Shown here piece by piece: positions 51,990 to 60,056 of a DNA stretch of 64,000 nucleotides. The DNA lies in assembly GCF_002794255.1 (NCBI RefSeq), contig NZ_PGGW01000058.1, positions 2,501-66,500 on the forward strand, read 5' to 3'. The position numbers and the translations under genes were made by a program. The stretch comes from Streptomyces carminius (GTDB taxonomy: Bacteria > Actinomycetota > Actinomycetes > Streptomycetales > Streptomycetaceae). How positions within the stretch are numbered: position 1 is the stretch's first letter; every line of letters begins with the position of its first letter. A model generated the notes under the pieces. That model was given only the letters and a program-made list of their open reading frames with translations, did no database searches and was not told the origin of the DNA.

Positions 51990-52544
51990 TCAGCCGCCGT
52001 AGACATGGGGTGCCAGCGTCCCCACGAAGGGCAGGTTGCGGTACTTCTCCGCGTAGTCCAGGCCGTAGCCGACGACGAACTCGTTGGGGATGTCGAAGCC
52101 GACCCACTTCACGTCGATCGCCACCTTCGCGGCGTCCGGCTTCCGCAGCAGGGTGCACACGTTCAGCGACGCGGGCCCGCGCGAACCGAGGTTCGACAGC
52201 AGCCAGGACAGCGTCAGGCCGGAGTCGATGATGTCCTCGACGATCAGTACGTGCCTGCCCTGGATGTCGGTGTCCAGGTCCTTGAGGATGCGGACCACGC
52301 CGGAGGACTGGGTGCCCGCGCCGTAGGACGACACCGCCATCCAGTCCATGGTGACCGGTGTGGACAGGGCGCGGGCGAGGTCGGCCATGACCATCACCGC
52401 GCCCTTGAGGACCCCGACCAGGAGAAGGTCCCTGCCCGCGTACTCCGCGTCGATCCGAGCGGCCAGCTCGGCCAGCTTCGCGTCGATCTCTTCCTTGGTG
52501 ACGAGCACCGACTTCAGGTCGGTGCCCATGTCCTTCTCGTCCAC
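51990..52544 (-). CDS. hpt: Hypoxanthine phosphoribosyltransferase
   Basis: Hpt salvages hypoxanthine or guanine with PRPP. The 184-aa product has LLLVGVLKGAVMVMADLARAL, the PRPP signature RHVLIVEDIIDSGLTLSWLLSNL, and VKWVGFDIPNEFVVGYGLDYAEKYRNLPFVGTL. The GTG at 52542-52544 is taken as start; an ATG five codons later (MGTDLKSV) is an alternative. tilS lies 21 bp upstream in the same direction, the conserved tilS-hpt pair. Confidence 0.95.
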   Translation of the reverse strand: MDEKDMGTDLKSVLVTKEEIDAKLAELAARIDAEYAGRDLLLVGVLKGAVMVMADLARALSTPVTMDWMAVSSYGAGTQSSGVVRILKDLDTDIQGRHVLIVEDIIDSGLTLSWLLSNLGSRGPASLNVCTLLRKPDAAKVAIDVKWVGFDIPNEFVVGYGLDYAEKYRNLPFVGTLAPHVYGG

Positions 52545-52565
52545 CCTGCCGCTCTCGGTCGAGGT

Positions 52566-53669
52566 TCACACTTGCCGGACGACCAGTGTGCCACCCTGCC
52601 GCCGGGCGGCCACCCGGCCGGGCAGGTTGAGCGCCCGCTGGCCGTGCCAGTCCGTGACCAGCCGGTCCATCTCCTCGATGTGGCGGGCGAACAGCGAACC
52701 CGCCGGGGACCCCGCCGCGACGGCCCCCCGGCGCAGCACCCGGCGGCGTACGGCGGGCGGCAGGGCGCGGAGCCGGGCGACGTCGAACGCCACCGTCCCG
52801 CCCGTGCCGGTGCCCGCGCCGGGGGCGGTGCCGGTGCCGGTGGCGCCCTCCACCGCCGCGGGGGCGGCCGTACGGGCCGAGAGCTCGGCCTCGCGCGCCC
52901 AGGCGTCCAGCGCGTCGGCGTCGTCGCGCGAGAGCTGGGCGGTGCGGGCCAGGGCCTCCACCACGCCCTTGCCGAGCGCCTTCTCCAGCGCGGGCAGGGC
53001 GTCGTGGCGCACCCGGGAGCGGGTGAAGGCCGGATCGGCGTTGTGCGGGTCGTCCCAGACGGGCAGCGACTGGACCATGCACGCCTTGCGGGTGGTCTGC
53101 CGGTCGAGGGCGAGGAACGGCCGCCGGTAGCGGCGCCGGGCGGCCGGGCGGCCGGCCGGTGAACCGGAGACGGCCGCCATCCCGGCCAGCGAGCGGGTGC
53201 CGGATCCACGGGCGAGTCCGAGCAGGACCGTCTCGGCCTGGTCGTCGCGGGTGTGGCCGAGGAGGACGGCGAGGGCACCGTGCCGTTCGGCGGCCTCGTC
53301 GAGGGCGGTGTAACGGGCGGTGCGGGCGGCGGCCTCGGGGCCTCCGTCGCGGCCGACGGTCACGGTGAGGGCCTCGGCCGGTTCGAGGTGGAGGGCGGTG
53401 AGACGGGAGACGACCTCGCGGGCCCGCTCGTCGGAGCCGGGCTGCAGGGCGTGGTCCACGGTGACGCCGCCGGCTCGCAGGCCGAGGCGGGGGGCCTCGA
53501 AGGCGAGGGCGGAGGCGAGCGCCGTCGAGTCGGCTCCCCCGGAGCAGGCGACGAGCACCAGCGGGGGGAGCCCGGCGCCGGGAACGTCTCCGCGGGCCTC
53601 GCGGAGGATCTCGTGGAGTGTGCGGCGAACCGCCAGGCGTATCGCCGCGACCGCGGGGTGGGGACCCAT
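52566..53669 (-). CDS. tilS: tRNA(Ile)-lysidine synthase
   Basis: TilS modifies C34 of the AUA-reading tRNA-Ile to lysidine, so that it reads AUA. The 367-aa product has the PP-loop LVLVACSGGADSTALASALAFEAPRLGL and VTVDHALQPGSDERAREVVS, and LLGHTRDDQAETVLLGLARGSG. The middle residues LARTAQLSRDDADALDAWAREAEL belong to the tRNA-binding domain. The ATG at 53667-53669 has GAGGAAGTGAACGG upstream. An 18-bp palindrome lies 35 bp upstream of the start codon. Confidence 0.95.
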   Translation of the reverse strand: MGPHPAVAAIRLAVRRTLHEILREARGDVPGAGLPPLVLVACSGGADSTALASALAFEAPRLGLRAGGVTVDHALQPGSDERAREVVSRLTALHLEPAEALTVTVGRDGGPEAAARTARYTALDEAAERHGALAVLLGHTRDDQAETVLLGLARGSGTRSLAGMAAVSGSPAGRPAARRRYRRPFLALDRQTTRKACMVQSLPVWDDPHNADPAFTRSRVRHDALPALEKALGKGVVEALARTAQLSRDDADALDAWAREAELSARTAAPAAVEGATGTGTAPGAGTGTGGTVAFDVARLRALPPAVRRRVLRRGAVAAGSPAGSLFARHIEEMDRLVTDWHGQRALNLPGRVAARRQGGTLVVRQV

Positions 53670-53703
53670 GTCCGTTCACTTCCTCGGGAGGGGGGTGGAT
53701 GGC

Positions 53704-53721
53704 CACTGTGACTACACAGTG
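53704..53721. promoter_or_regulatory. Palindrome upstream of tilS, possible operator
   Basis: CACTGTGACTACACAGTG has perfect 7-bp arms around a 4-bp centre, about 35 bp before the tilS start. The spacing and composition (less GC than the surroundings) fit a dimeric repressor or activator site. The next gene upstream, the zincin, runs leftward and ends 102 bp further on. Confidence 0.45.
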
Positions 53722-53823
53722 TGCGTAGATGGTGACAGAGAAGAGTGGTCTTCCTGAGCATCGCACGCGCACCCACGGCTCACGGTCCCTCGGAAGAGTG
53801 ATTGTGCGGGCGTTCGGCGGTCA

Positions 53824-54978
53824 TCAGTCCGTTTTCCGGTGCACCCTCGCGACCCAGTCCGCCGGTTTGGCGATCTCCCCCTTGGTGGGCAGGGTGTTCG
53901 GGGAGGTCCACACCTTGTTGAAGCCCTCCATCCCGACCTCGTTCACGACCGCGCGGACGAACCGCTCGCCGTCGCGGTACTGGCGCAGCTTGGCGTCGAG
54001 TCCCAGCAGCCTGCGCAGTGCCTGGTCGAGCCGGCCGGCCCCGGCCGCGCGGCGCTTCTGGAACTTCTCCCGGATCTCGGCCACGCTCGGCACCACCTGG
54101 GGGCCGACCCCGTCCATCACGTAGTCCGCGTGCCCCTCCAGCAGCGACATCACGGCGGTCAGCCGGCCGAGCACCTCGCGCTGGGCGGGCGTCTGCACCA
54201 GCTCGACGAAGCTGCGGCCCTCGCCGTCCGCCTCCGCCTCCTCCTTCTCCGTCCCCGCCGTCCAGGGTTTCCCGCCCCCGGCCAGCGACTGGACGGCCTC
54301 GCGCAGCCGCTCCAGCAGCGTGGAGGGGTCCATGTCGGTCTCCCCGAGGAAGGAGTGGATCTCCGCCTCGATGTGGTCGCGCAGCCAGGGCACGGCCGAG
54401 AACTGGGTGCGGTGCGTCTCCTCGTGGAGGCACACCCACAGCCGGAAGTCGTGCGGGTCGACGTCCAGCTCGCGCTCCACGTGCACGACGTTCGGCGCGA
54501 CCAGCAGCAGCCGCCCGCCGCCCGCGCCCGGGGTGCCCGGCAGGTCGGGGGTGGGCGGGGCGAAGGTCTCGTACTGGCCCAGGACGCGCGAGGCCATGAA
54601 CGACAGCAGCATGCCGACCTCCACACCGGTCACCTTGCCGCCGACCACTCCGAGCACCGCGCCGCCCGGCCCGCCCGCGCGCCGCTCCTGCATCTTGCCC
54701 AGCAGCGGCGACAGCAGCTCGCGGAAGCCCGCCACATTGGCCCGGATCCAGCCGGGCCGGTCCACGACGAGTACGGGGGTGTCACCGGCACCGTCGGCCG
54801 GTGACAGCCGGGTGAAGCCGCGTACGTGCTCCTCGGACGCCGCCGCGTGCCGCCGCAGCTCGGCCACGGCCTCGCGCGCCTCGTCCCGGCTCACTTCGGG
54901 CCCCGGCTTCACGAGCCGGGTCGCGGTCGCCACCGCGAGATTCCAGTCGACCATCTCCACACCACCGAGGCTCGTCAT
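53824..54978 (-). CDS. Zincin-like metallopeptidase (zinc-dependent, DUF-type)
   Basis: The product is 384 aa. VDWNLAVATATRLVKPGPEVSRDEAREAVAELRRHA is followed by AVLGVVGGKVTGVEVGMLLSFMASRVLGQYE, and the zinc site lies in DFRLWVCLHEETHRTQFSAVPWLRDHIEAEIHSFLG. The HEETH motif has the gluzincin form with a distal acidic residue. This is the family found near tilS/dacB in actinobacteria and annotated as zinc-dependent metalloprotease or F420-biosynthesis-associated; the substrate is unknown. The ATG at 54976-54978 (MTSLGGVEM) fits. Confidence 0.88.
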   Translation of the reverse strand: MTSLGGVEMVDWNLAVATATRLVKPGPEVSRDEAREAVAELRRHAAASEEHVRGFTRLSPADGAGDTPVLVVDRPGWIRANVAGFRELLSPLLGKMQERRAGGPGGAVLGVVGGKVTGVEVGMLLSFMASRVLGQYETFAPPTPDLPGTPGAGGGRLLLVAPNVVHVERELDVDPHDFRLWVCLHEETHRTQFSAVPWLRDHIEAEIHSFLGETDMDPSTLLERLREAVQSLAGGGKPWTAGTEKEEAEADGEGRSFVELVQTPAQREVLGRLTAVMSLLEGHADYVMDGVGPQVVPSVAEIREKFQKRRAAGAGRLDQALRRLLGLDAKLRQYRDGERFVRAVVNEVGMEGFNKVWTSPNTLPTKGEIAKPADWVARVHRKTD

Positions 54979-55105
54979 AGCTTCACCGTACGTGCCGTCG
55001 CCGCCGGACGGGAGGACGACGGGGGGACGACTACAGGGGACGCCGGGTCCGGACCGGCTCCGCTCCCGGGTGCCCGCCGGGGCCCGGTCGTAAAGCCCGG
55101 CGGCC

Positions 55106-55128
55106 CCGGCGGTGTCCGTCACCGCCGG
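55106..55128 (-). terminator. dacB terminator
   Basis: A perfect 9-bp stem (CCGGCGGTG and complement) with a 5-nt loop, 37 bp after the dacB stop. Confidence 0.55.
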
Positions 55129-55164
55129 CATCCGGCCGCCGCGGTGCGTGCCGGTGGGCCGGCG

Positions 55165-56655
55165 TCAGCGGCAGCCACAGGCGGCGACGGCCGCGGCGAG
55201 ACGGTCCAGGGCGGTGTGGGCCCCCTGGCGGTCGGTGGTGCCCGAGGCCAGGAAGGCGAAGGCCAGCAGTCTGCCGTCGGCGTCCACCACCGTGCCCGCC
55301 AGCGTGTTGACCCCGGTCAGCGTGCCGGTCTTGGCGCGGACCAGACCCGCGCCGCCGCGGGTGCCGGCACCGTCGTAGCGACCGCCGAGCGTGCCGTTGA
55401 AACCCGCCACGGGCAGCCCGGTCAGCGCCGGCCGCAGCCCGGGCCGGCCGGGCTCGGCGGCCAGCGCGAGCAGCCGGGCCAGCAGCCCGGCGGAGATCCG
55501 GCCGTCCCGGTCGAGCCCGCTGCCGTCCGCGAAGCGCGCCCCCGCCGGACGCAGCCCCAGTTCCGCGAGCTGCGCCCGCACCGCGCGCCCGGCCCCGGCG
55601 AAGCTCGCGGGCTCGCCGCGCTCGGCGGCGGTGAGCCGGGCGAGCGCCTCGGCGATGTCGTTGTCGCTGTGCGTCAGCATCCGCTCGGTCAGCTCCGCCA
55701 GCGTCGCGGACCGGTGGACGGCCAGCTCCTCGGCGCCCGCCGGGGCCCGGCCCGCCACGGCGGGCCGGGCGGCGTCACCCCCGAGGACTCCGAGTTCGCG
55801 CAGCCGGTCGGCGAAGGCCCGGGCGGCGTCGCCGGCCGGGTCGGCCGAGCGCGGGGCGGGCCCGGCGGTGCTGTCGTCCAGCCGCCCCTCGTCCACCATC
55901 AGCGGGACGACCGGCGCGATGTTGTCGTTCACCCCGATCGGATGGCGGACCGGGCCGGTGTAGAGCGAGGTGTCGTAGGCCAGGGTGATCTCCGCTCCGT
56001 CCTTCCCGTCCTTCCCGTCCGCCCCGCTCCTTCCCGCGCCGCGTTCCGCCAGTTCCCGGGCGGTGGCGCCGGCCAGCCGCCGCAGCTGCGCACCGGTCAG
56101 CGTCGGGTCCCCGCCGCCGACCAGCACGATCCGCCGCTCCGCCGCGTCCCACACCACCCGGGTGGCGATCCGGTGGTCCGGACCGGCCGCCGACAGCGCG
56201 GCGACCGCGGTGGCGATCTTGATGGTGGAGGCGGGCGTGACGGCCCGGTCCGCCTCCGAGCCGTAGAGCTGCCGTCCGGTCGCCACGTCCACCACGGCGG
56301 CCGTACGGACCGTGCCCAGGACGTCCCTCTCCAGCAGCGGGTCCAGGACGGCGGCGAGACGGGCGGGCACGGGGGCGGCGGCGGAGCCCGGCGCGGCGGG
56401 GTCGTCCGGCCCGGCGGCGTCCCGTCCCCCGCCCCGGCCGGTGCCCAGCGCGGTCAGCACCGCCGCGGCGCCGGGCGCGGTGCCGGGACGGCCGTCGGTG
56501 TGCTCCGCGCCACTGTGCCGGTCCCGGTCGGCGGCGCGCACCCGCTCGGCCGTACGCTGGCCGGAGTCCCACGGTCCCGCGACGGCCACCGCCGACAGCG
56601 CGACCGCCAGTCCGACGGCGGCGGAACCGATCGCCACCAGCCATGTGTCCCGCAC
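55165..56655 (-). CDS. dacB: D-alanyl-D-alanine carboxypeptidase/endopeptidase (PBP4, S13)
   Basis: PBP4 trims peptidoglycan outside the membrane. The 496-aa product has a signal anchor (IGSAAVGLAVALSAVAVAG, near the N-terminus) and an extended linker. The S13 motifs are present: TPASTIKIATAVA with the nucleophile Ser, THSDNDIAEALARL (SxN), and VRAKTGTLTGVNTLAG (KTG). The start could be 56700 or 56655; AAAGGGGC lies about 11 bases before the latter GTG (VRDTWLVAIGS), which I prefer. It diverges from ppa. Confidence 0.93.
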   Translation of the reverse strand: MRDTWLVAIGSAAVGLAVALSAVAVAGPWDSGQRTAERVRAADRDRHSGAEHTDGRPGTAPGAAAVLTALGTGRGGGRDAAGPDDPAAPGSAAAPVPARLAAVLDPLLERDVLGTVRTAAVVDVATGRQLYGSEADRAVTPASTIKIATAVAALSAAGPDHRIATRVVWDAAERRIVLVGGGDPTLTGAQLRRLAGATARELAERGAGRSGADGKDGKDGAEITLAYDTSLYTGPVRHPIGVNDNIAPVVPLMVDEGRLDDSTAGPAPRSADPAGDAARAFADRLRELGVLGGDAARPAVAGRAPAGAEELAVHRSATLAELTERMLTHSDNDIAEALARLTAAERGEPASFAGAGRAVRAQLAELGLRPAGARFADGSGLDRDGRISAGLLARLLALAAEPGRPGLRPALTGLPVAGFNGTLGGRYDGAGTRGGAGLVRAKTGTLTGVNTLAGTVVDADGRLLAFAFLASGTTDRQGAHTALDRLAAAVAACGCR

Positions 56656-56778
56656 CTCGGACCAGCCCCTTTCGCGCCCACACACCTGCGTGAGGGACAC
56701 TTAACCACCACACCGCCGGTCTCAGGGGGAGAGCCCCCGCGGCCCCGGCGAGGACTGAAGCACACGGAGGAGTCTCCC

Positions 56779-57276
56779 TTGGAGTTCGACGTCGTCATCG
56801 AGATCCCGAAGGGTTCGCGGAACAAGTACGAGGTGGACCACGAGACCGGTCGCATCCGGCTCGACCGGCACCTGTTCACCTCGACCGTGTACCCGGCCGA
56901 CTACGGCTTCGTCGACAACACCCTGGGTGAGGACGGAGACCCTCTGGACGCCCTGGTGCTGCTGGAGGAGCCCACCTTCCCCGGCTGCATCATCAAGTGC
57001 CGGGCGATCGGCATGTTCCGCATGACGGACGAGGCCGGCGGCGACGACAAGCTGCTGTGCGTGCCCGCGTCCGACCCGCGGGTGGAGCACCTGCGCGACA
57101 TCCACCACGTGAGCGAGTTCGACCGGCTGGAGATCCAGCACTTCTTCGAGGTCTACAAGGACCTGGAGCCCGGCAAGTCGGTCGAGGGCGCCAACTGGGT
57201 CGGCCGCGCCGACGCCGAGGCGGAGGTCGAGGCCTCGGTCAAGCGCCTGGAGGCGTCGGGCGGCGGCCACCACTGA
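56779..57276 (+). CDS. ppa: Inorganic pyrophosphatase
   Basis: Ppa hydrolyses pyrophosphate to drive biosynthesis. The 165-aa hexameric-type product has EFDVVIEIPKGSRNKYEVDHETGRIRLDR, the signature GEDGDPLDALVLLEEPTFPGC with metal-binding aspartates, and KDLEPGKSVEGANWVGRADAE. The start is a TTG at 56779 with GGAGGAG six bases upstream. The family start is at this point, so the rare codon is believable. A perfect bidirectional terminator lies 17 bp after the stop. Confidence 0.96.
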   Translation: MEFDVVIEIPKGSRNKYEVDHETGRIRLDRHLFTSTVYPADYGFVDNTLGEDGDPLDALVLLEEPTFPGCIIKCRAIGMFRMTDEAGGDDKLLCVPASDPRVEHLRDIHHVSEFDRLEIQHFFEVYKDLEPGKSVEGANWVGRADAEAEVEASVKRLEASGGGHH

Positions 57277-57293
57277 CGCCCCTGCCCCGCACC

Positions 57294-57338
57294 GCGCGCG
57301 GCGGGCCGCCCCCGTGACGGGGGCGGCCCGCCGCGCGC
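57294..57338. terminator. Bidirectional terminator between ppa and the ThrE-like gene
   Basis: A perfect 21-bp stem (GCGCGCGGCGGGCCGCCCCCG and its complement) with the three-base loop TGA. It is placed between the convergent ppa and exporter genes. Confidence 0.9.
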
Positions 57339-57350
57339 GTGTCACGGCCC

Positions 57351-59030
57351 TCAGAAGCCGCGGGTGCGCTTCGCCGCGCGGCGGCCCGGCAGCGGGGTCT
57401 CCCGGCCCGGGGCCTTGATGAACAGCCGGGCCAGCTCGTTGCCCAGGTTGACGCCGATGGCGATGGCCAGGGCCAGGGCGGCGGCCCGGGAGAGGTTGGC
57501 GATGCCGTCGTTCAGATGGCCCTGCGCGATGCCGAGCAGCCCGAAGTAGATGGCGCTACCGGGCAGCAGCGGGCCGATCGACGCCGTGATGTACGGCAGC
57601 GCCGAGACGAACTGGTAGCGCGACATCAGCTGTCCGAACAGGCCCACCAGGCCGGCCGCCGCCGCGGTCGCCGCCACCGGGTCGATGCCGCCGACGTCGG
57701 CCATCGCCCCGTACACCAGCCAGGCCACGCCGCCGTTGAGGGTGGCGAGCAGCACGGTCGAACGTTCCTGCTGGAGCAGTACGCAGAACGTCAGCGCCAG
57801 CAGCATCGCCGCCGCGAGCTGGAGGGGCGGCCGGCTGTGCAGGTCCAGCCCCTCGGGGTTGAACTCGGCGCCCAGCTCGGAGCCGATGTACAGCACCAGC
57901 AGCACCCCGCACACGATGCCGACGACCAGGTAGACCACCTCCAGCAGCCGGGCCGAGGCGGTGATGTAGAAACCGGTCAGCCCGTCGTGGACGGCCGCCA
58001 CCAGGGCCCGTCCCGGGATCAGCGGGAACAGGCCGCCGGTGACGACCGCGGACGCCCTGATGCTCAGGCCGAGGTCCGGCGCGAACAGCGCGACCGCCAC
58101 CCCGATCGCCGCGGGCGGCATCGCCGCCGCCACGAACTGGTAGAACTCCGGCAGTCCGCGCTTGGCGAAGAACCAGGCGAGCCGGTCGCCGAGCATCGCG
58201 CCGGCCGCCGCCAGGAAGAAGACCAGCCAGCCGCCGCCGACCAGGGTGGACGCCGCGCCGGCCAGCAGGCCGCTGGCGACGGTGAGGGTCTTCTTGGAGA
58301 ACGGGTGGCGGTTGCGGCGGATCTCGGCGAGCCGGCCGTACGCCTCCTCCAGCGTCACCCCGTCACCGGTGATGTCGTCCACCAGCCGGTAGACGGCCGC
58401 CAGCCGGGTGTAGTCGGTGCCGCGGCGGCGCACCGTGCGGCTCAGCGAGACGGGGTCGTCCACGAGCGAGGGCTGGTAGGTGACCGTCAGCAGGGTGAAG
58501 GTGACGGTGGGCTCGCAGCGGTCCAGGCCGTACGCGTGCGTCACGCCGAACATCGCCGCCTCGACGTCCTCGGCGCCCTCCCCGCCCGCGAGCAGCAGTT
58601 CGCCGATCCGCAGCGTCAGGTCCAGGACGCGCGGCGGGGCCGGGCCGGTCTCGGCGTCCTCCTCGTCGGTGCGCCGGGGCCGCTCGGGCACCGGGCGCTC
58701 GCCCAGCGGCAGCCGCACCATGGTGCGCATCCGGTCCTGCCAGGGCGTCCCCGGCCGCATCAGGCCGGGGAGCGCGGGGATGCCCTCGGGCGGGGTGAAG
58801 GCGACGCCGGGCTCGTACTGTGCCTGCCTGCGCAGCCCCTCGGGGACGGCGAACTCCGACGTGGGGTGTTCGTCCTCGGGCTGCGGGGGCGGCAGCGGGA
58901 CGCCCTCGGGCGGGGCGAAGGCGCTGTGCGTTCCCGTCTCCTCCGACGGGGACCGGCGCCGGTCGAAACGGTGCTCCTCCGGGCGGGTCGTCTCGGTCGT
59001 ACCGCTGTTCCGCGGGGTGTACCCGGTCAC
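57351..59030 (-). CDS. Threonine/serine exporter (ThrE/DUF1212 family)
   Basis: The product is 559 aa. The N-terminal half is soluble: a disordered segment with three FxxPEG motifs (FAPPEGVPLPPP, FAVPEGL, FTPPEGIPALPG), then a ThrE protease-like domain (LRIGELLLAGGEGAEDVEAAMFGVTHAYGLDRCEPTVTFTLLTVTY). The C-terminal half has about ten membrane helices (LLAGAASTLVGGGWLVFFLAAAGAMLG; AVVTGGLFPLIPG; VVYLVVGIVCGVLLVLYIG; LLALTFCVLLQQERSTVLLATLNGGVAWLVYG). ThrE exports threonine and serine in Corynebacterium. The GTG at 59028-59030 has a weak ribosome site. Confidence 0.88.
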   Translation of the reverse strand: MTGYTPRNSGTTETTRPEEHRFDRRRSPSEETGTHSAFAPPEGVPLPPPQPEDEHPTSEFAVPEGLRRQAQYEPGVAFTPPEGIPALPGLMRPGTPWQDRMRTMVRLPLGERPVPERPRRTDEEDAETGPAPPRVLDLTLRIGELLLAGGEGAEDVEAAMFGVTHAYGLDRCEPTVTFTLLTVTYQPSLVDDPVSLSRTVRRRGTDYTRLAAVYRLVDDITGDGVTLEEAYGRLAEIRRNRHPFSKKTLTVASGLLAGAASTLVGGGWLVFFLAAAGAMLGDRLAWFFAKRGLPEFYQFVAAAMPPAAIGVAVALFAPDLGLSIRASAVVTGGLFPLIPGRALVAAVHDGLTGFYITASARLLEVVYLVVGIVCGVLLVLYIGSELGAEFNPEGLDLHSRPPLQLAAAMLLALTFCVLLQQERSTVLLATLNGGVAWLVYGAMADVGGIDPVAATAAAAGLVGLFGQLMSRYQFVSALPYITASIGPLLPGSAIYFGLLGIAQGHLNDGIANLSRAAALALAIAIGVNLGNELARLFIKAPGRETPLPGRRAAKRTRGF

Positions 59031-59233
59031 GCTGCTGTCCGCTCCTCATGCCGTCGGCCGGCCGTCGTACGGCCTCGCGGTTCCCGTCCTGTCGCCGGAG
59101 ATGTCCGGTTCCACCTGCGAGCATAGGTCCGCGCCGCCGGTACGGAAGGCAGGGGCGGTGTGATGTGCGCACAGGGGGCGGGCGCGGAACGGCGGGCGCG
59201 GGGCGGCGACTCGGAACGGCGGCCCGGGAACGG

Positions 59234-59860
59234 TCAGCCGGGCGGCCGTTCGGCGTACGGGTTCGGCGTCCCCTCGGGCAGTACCTCGACCGACCGCTCG
59301 CCCTCACCGGCCATCACGTACGCGCCGTCCCGCAGGCGCCGGACCAGGCCGCGGGTCCACTCCGCGCCGCTGACGGCGGTGTGCACCCACAGCTTCATGA
59401 TCTCGCCGATGTGGCCCCACTCCTCCGGGGCGGCGGACGGGGTCCAGTGGCGTTCGACCTCCCGGCTCCACTCCTCCAGGGCCTTGACCCGCTGTTCGAG
59501 GAGGGTGATCGCCTCGTCGCGCGGCAGGTCCACGAGGAAGCCCACGCCTGCCGTGAGCACGTCGGGTTTCTCGTCGTGCGCCGTCAGCGCCCAGCGCAGC
59601 AACCGGAAGAACTCCGCCTCTCCGGCGTCCGTCAGCTCGTACTCGGTGCGCGGCGGGCCGCCGGCCGTGCTGGGCCCGGTGCCGCGGGTGTGCAGCAGGC
59701 CCTGTTTGGCCAGCTGCTTGAGCGCGTGGTAGATGGAGCCCGGTTTGGCGTTGGACCACTCGTGCGCGCCCCAGAACTCCAGGTCGTTGCGGACCTGGTA
59801 GCCGTGCGCGCGGCCGTGCTGGCGGACCGCGCCCAGCACCAGCAACCTGATCGCCGACAC
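59234..59860 (-). CDS. PadR-family transcriptional regulator
   Basis: The product is 208 aa. The winged helix is IRLLVLGAVRQHGRAHGYQVRNDLEFWGAHEWSNAKPGSIYHALKQLAKQGLLHTRGTGPSTAGGPPRTEYELTDAGEAEF, typical of PadR. A helical dimerisation tail follows (LLEQRVKALEEWSREVERHW). The MFS transporter gene lies upstream in the same orientation across a hairpin. PadR regulators often control a neighbouring efflux pump, so the pairing is plausible. Short repeats CCCTGTTCCG lie just upstream of its start. Confidence 0.9.
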   Translation of the reverse strand: MSAIRLLVLGAVRQHGRAHGYQVRNDLEFWGAHEWSNAKPGSIYHALKQLAKQGLLHTRGTGPSTAGGPPRTEYELTDAGEAEFFRLLRWALTAHDEKPDVLTAGVGFLVDLPRDEAITLLEQRVKALEEWSREVERHWTPSAAPEEWGHIGEIMKLWVHTAVSGAEWTRGLVRRLRDGAYVMAGEGERSVEVLPEGTPNPYAERPPG

Positions 59861-59875
59861 CGTCGTCCTCTCCCG

Positions 59876-59902
59876 TTCCGCCCTGTTCCGCCCTGTTCCG
59901 CG
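59876..59902. repeat. Decamer repeats upstream of padR
   Basis: TTCCGCCCTG-TTCCGCCCTG-TTCCGCG: two and a half copies of a 10-bp unit 16-42 bp upstream of the padR start. It may be a multi-site operator, since one helical turn separates the units. Confidence 0.6.
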
Positions 59903-59918
59903 TACGGCGCCGACAACG

Positions 59919-59967
59919 CGCCGTGCCCGTCGCCGCCCAGCGTATCCGGGCGGCGACGGGCACGGCG
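59919..59967 (-). terminator. MFS-gene terminator
   Basis: A perfect 20-bp stem (CGCCGTGCCCGTCGCCGCCC, arms 59919-59938 and 59948-59967) with a 9-nt loop, about 90 bp past the MFS stop and before padR. Confidence 0.75.
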
Positions 59968-60056
59968 TACGGGCGCGGGGGCGCCCCCGCGGCGGCCGGG
60001 ACGGAGGGCGTTCCGGTCCCGGGGATCGAACACCCCCGCCGGGGCGGGGCGTTCGC

